In this document: piece by piece, positions 5,632-6,620 of the stretch
Layout: each line of letters opens with the position of its first letter
How positions within the stretch are numbered: position 1 is the stretch's first letter
Assembly (NCBI GenBank): GCA_021828425.1
Contig: JAKARN010000081.1
Span: 1-6,620 of the forward strand
Source of the DNA: Pseudomonadota bacterium
GTDB taxonomy: Bacteria > Pseudomonadota > Gammaproteobacteria > JAKAQQ01
Length of the DNA stretch: 6,620 nucleotides
Direction: 5' to 3'
Notes under the pieces: generated by a model
What the model saw: the letters and a program-made list of their open reading frames with translations, nothing else
The model's database searches: none
Told to the model about the DNA's origin: nothing
Made by a program: the position numbers and the translations under genes

Positions 5632-6620
5632 CCACGTCGACCGGTCTTCTGGCCGCGACGGCGGCCGTGCTGTGTGTTGCCATCGGCGCGTTGGCCCTCT
5701 CCGAATGGCTTGGCCTGCCCGAAGTCGTGGTGAGTCTCGTGGGGGGAGTGCTCGTGGGTCCCCGCCTTCTCGGTTTCGTGAATCCGGCTGCTCACCTGTC
5801 CTGGGTTCGGGATTTTTTCATTCTCGGGGTCTGCCTGGTCCTTTACGAAGGGGGACGGACGCTGCGGATGCCGGTTCTCCGGCGGGTTGGTGTGAGCGTG
5901 ACGATGCTCGCCACGGTGGGGGTGGTGGTGACCGCGCTGCTCATCGCCGCCTGGAGCGAGAGGTGGTGGCATCTCGGCTGGCCCTTGAGTCTCATTCTGG
6001 GCGGTGCCCTGGCTTCAACGGATCCCGCGGTCTTGATTCCCCTGGCGGACCGTCTGCGACTACCCGATCTCCTCCGCGAGACCCTCGTGGCCGAGGCTGC
6101 CCTGAATGACGTCTTTTCGGCCCTCCTGGTTTTCGAGGGCATGCACCTGCTCGCTTCTCCGTCACCGACCTGGGGCGGCGGTCTCCTCTTTCTCACCACC
6201 CAGTTCGGGGTCGGCTTGGGTGCCGGGATCGGGGCAGGGCTCCTGTTCCGTTTCCTGGTCACCCATGAACGCTTCGGGTTCCTGTCACGTTACGCGGTGC
6301 TGCTCGGATTTGTGGTTGCCCTCGCGGCTTTCGAGAGTGCCCACGAGTTTTCGGGCAGCGGGTTCCTCGCCGTGTTCGTGGCTGGCGTGCTGTCCGGGCG
6401 GGGGGAGAGCAGCCGGGGCAGCCTGCACCAGGAAGAAATGGAACATTTCGGCACCACCACCCTCACGGTGGTACGCCTCACCCTGTTCATTCTCCTGGGC
6501 GCACTGGCCAGCACGCTCCTGCCCGAATTCTGGATCCATGCGGCCTCGTTCCTCCTCTTGGGACTTCTCCTCATGTTCGTGATCCGTCCACTGGTTGTCT
6601 GGCTGACGGTCTCGTGGGAT
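5628..6620 (+). CDS. Monovalent cation/proton antiporter, CPA1 (Na+/H+ exchanger) family, partial at the 3' end
   Basis: The frame opens with the ATG of an ATGA overlap with dnaQ and stays open to the last base of the window, giving 331 residues without a stop. It is a polytopic inner-membrane protein with about ten or eleven hydrophobic helices (for example 6-26, 33-51, 87-108, 119-140, 184-209, 220-237, 303-327). CPA1-type signals are LYEGG (72-76), ALASTDPAVL (127-136, with the helix-breaking TDP of the discontinuous helix), AEAALND (155-161, with the Asn-Asp pair of electroneutral exchangers, Asp161 being the likely ion-binding residue) and the late RP at 320-321. CPA2 proteins of the Kef type would lack this combination. 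The exchanged cation (Na+, K+ or Li+) cannot be told, and a C-terminal cytosolic domain such as TrkA could lie beyond the window. Coupling to dnaQ makes cotranscription likely. Confidence 0.9.
   Translation, partial: MTTSTGLLAATAAVLCVAIGALALSEWLGLPEVVVSLVGGVLVGPRLLGFVNPAAHLSWVRDFFILGVCLVLYEGGRTLRMPVLRRVGVSVTMLATVGVVVTALLIAAWSERWWHLGWPLSLILGGALASTDPAVLIPLADRLRLPDLLRETLVAEAALNDVFSALLVFEGMHLLASPSPTWGGGLLFLTTQFGVGLGAGIGAGLLFRFLVTHERFGFLSRYAVLLGFVVALAAFESAHEFSGSGFLAVFVAGVLSGRGESSRGSLHQEEMEHFGTTTLTVVRLTLFILLGALASTLLPEFWIHAASFLLLGLLLMFVIRPLVVWLTVSWD

Noticed and set aside
5415..5972. Minus-strand open frame spanning the dnaQ-antiporter junction
   Set aside because: It is His/Arg/Pro-rich and motif-free, and it runs opposite two well-supported genes whose stop and start overlap inside it.
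1..6620. Possible novel defence, mobile or RNA-based system
   Set aside because: All seven genes belong to known or positionally conserved chromosomal families, and I found no direct-repeat arrays, terminal inverted repeats, tRNA-like folds, integrase or transposase signatures.

Overview
The window is a compact, GC-rich stretch of ordinary chromosome, about 97% coding, that looks gammaproteobacterial (or from a closely allied lineage such as Acidithiobacillia). The main evidence is gene order: mltD-gloB on the minus strand diverges from a yafS-like gene, rnhA and dnaQ, which is the neighbourhood known from Escherichia coli. The proteins also match E. coli-type families in length and motifs. 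Species cannot be named from this sequence alone.

Layout: bases 1-168 hold no gene I can support, only a weak hairpin. A minus-strand set then reads gloB (3773-2982), mltD (2985-985), fabI (966-169). gloB and mltD overlap as ATGA, and fabI starts 18 bp after mltD, so the three are probably one operon. A plus-strand set reads yafS-like (3832-4434), rnhA (4434-4895), dnaQ (4900-5631) and a cation/proton antiporter (5628 to the window end, cut off). Its junctions are a 1-bp overlap, a 4-bp gap and an ATGA overlap. The two sets diverge from a 58-bp gap at 3774-3831, the only obvious place for both promoters.

Functions: the minus-strand operon combines methylglyoxal detoxification (glyoxalase II), peptidoglycan cleavage (a lipoprotein lytic transglycosylase with five LysM domains) and the last step of fatty-acid elongation (enoyl-ACP reductase). 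The plus-strand operon joins a degenerate methyltransferase-like protein to two DNA-replication enzymes, RNase HI and the proofreading subunit of DNA polymerase III, followed by a membrane antiporter.

I see no mobile element, CRISPR array, RNA gene or new system. The points worth a second look are modest: the expanded LysM array with an alternating near-identical repeat, a TTG start with a very strong ribosome binding site on the yafS-like gene, its missing AdoMet glycine motif, same-strand rnhA/dnaQ (divergent in E. coli), and an antiporter translationally coupled to dnaQ.
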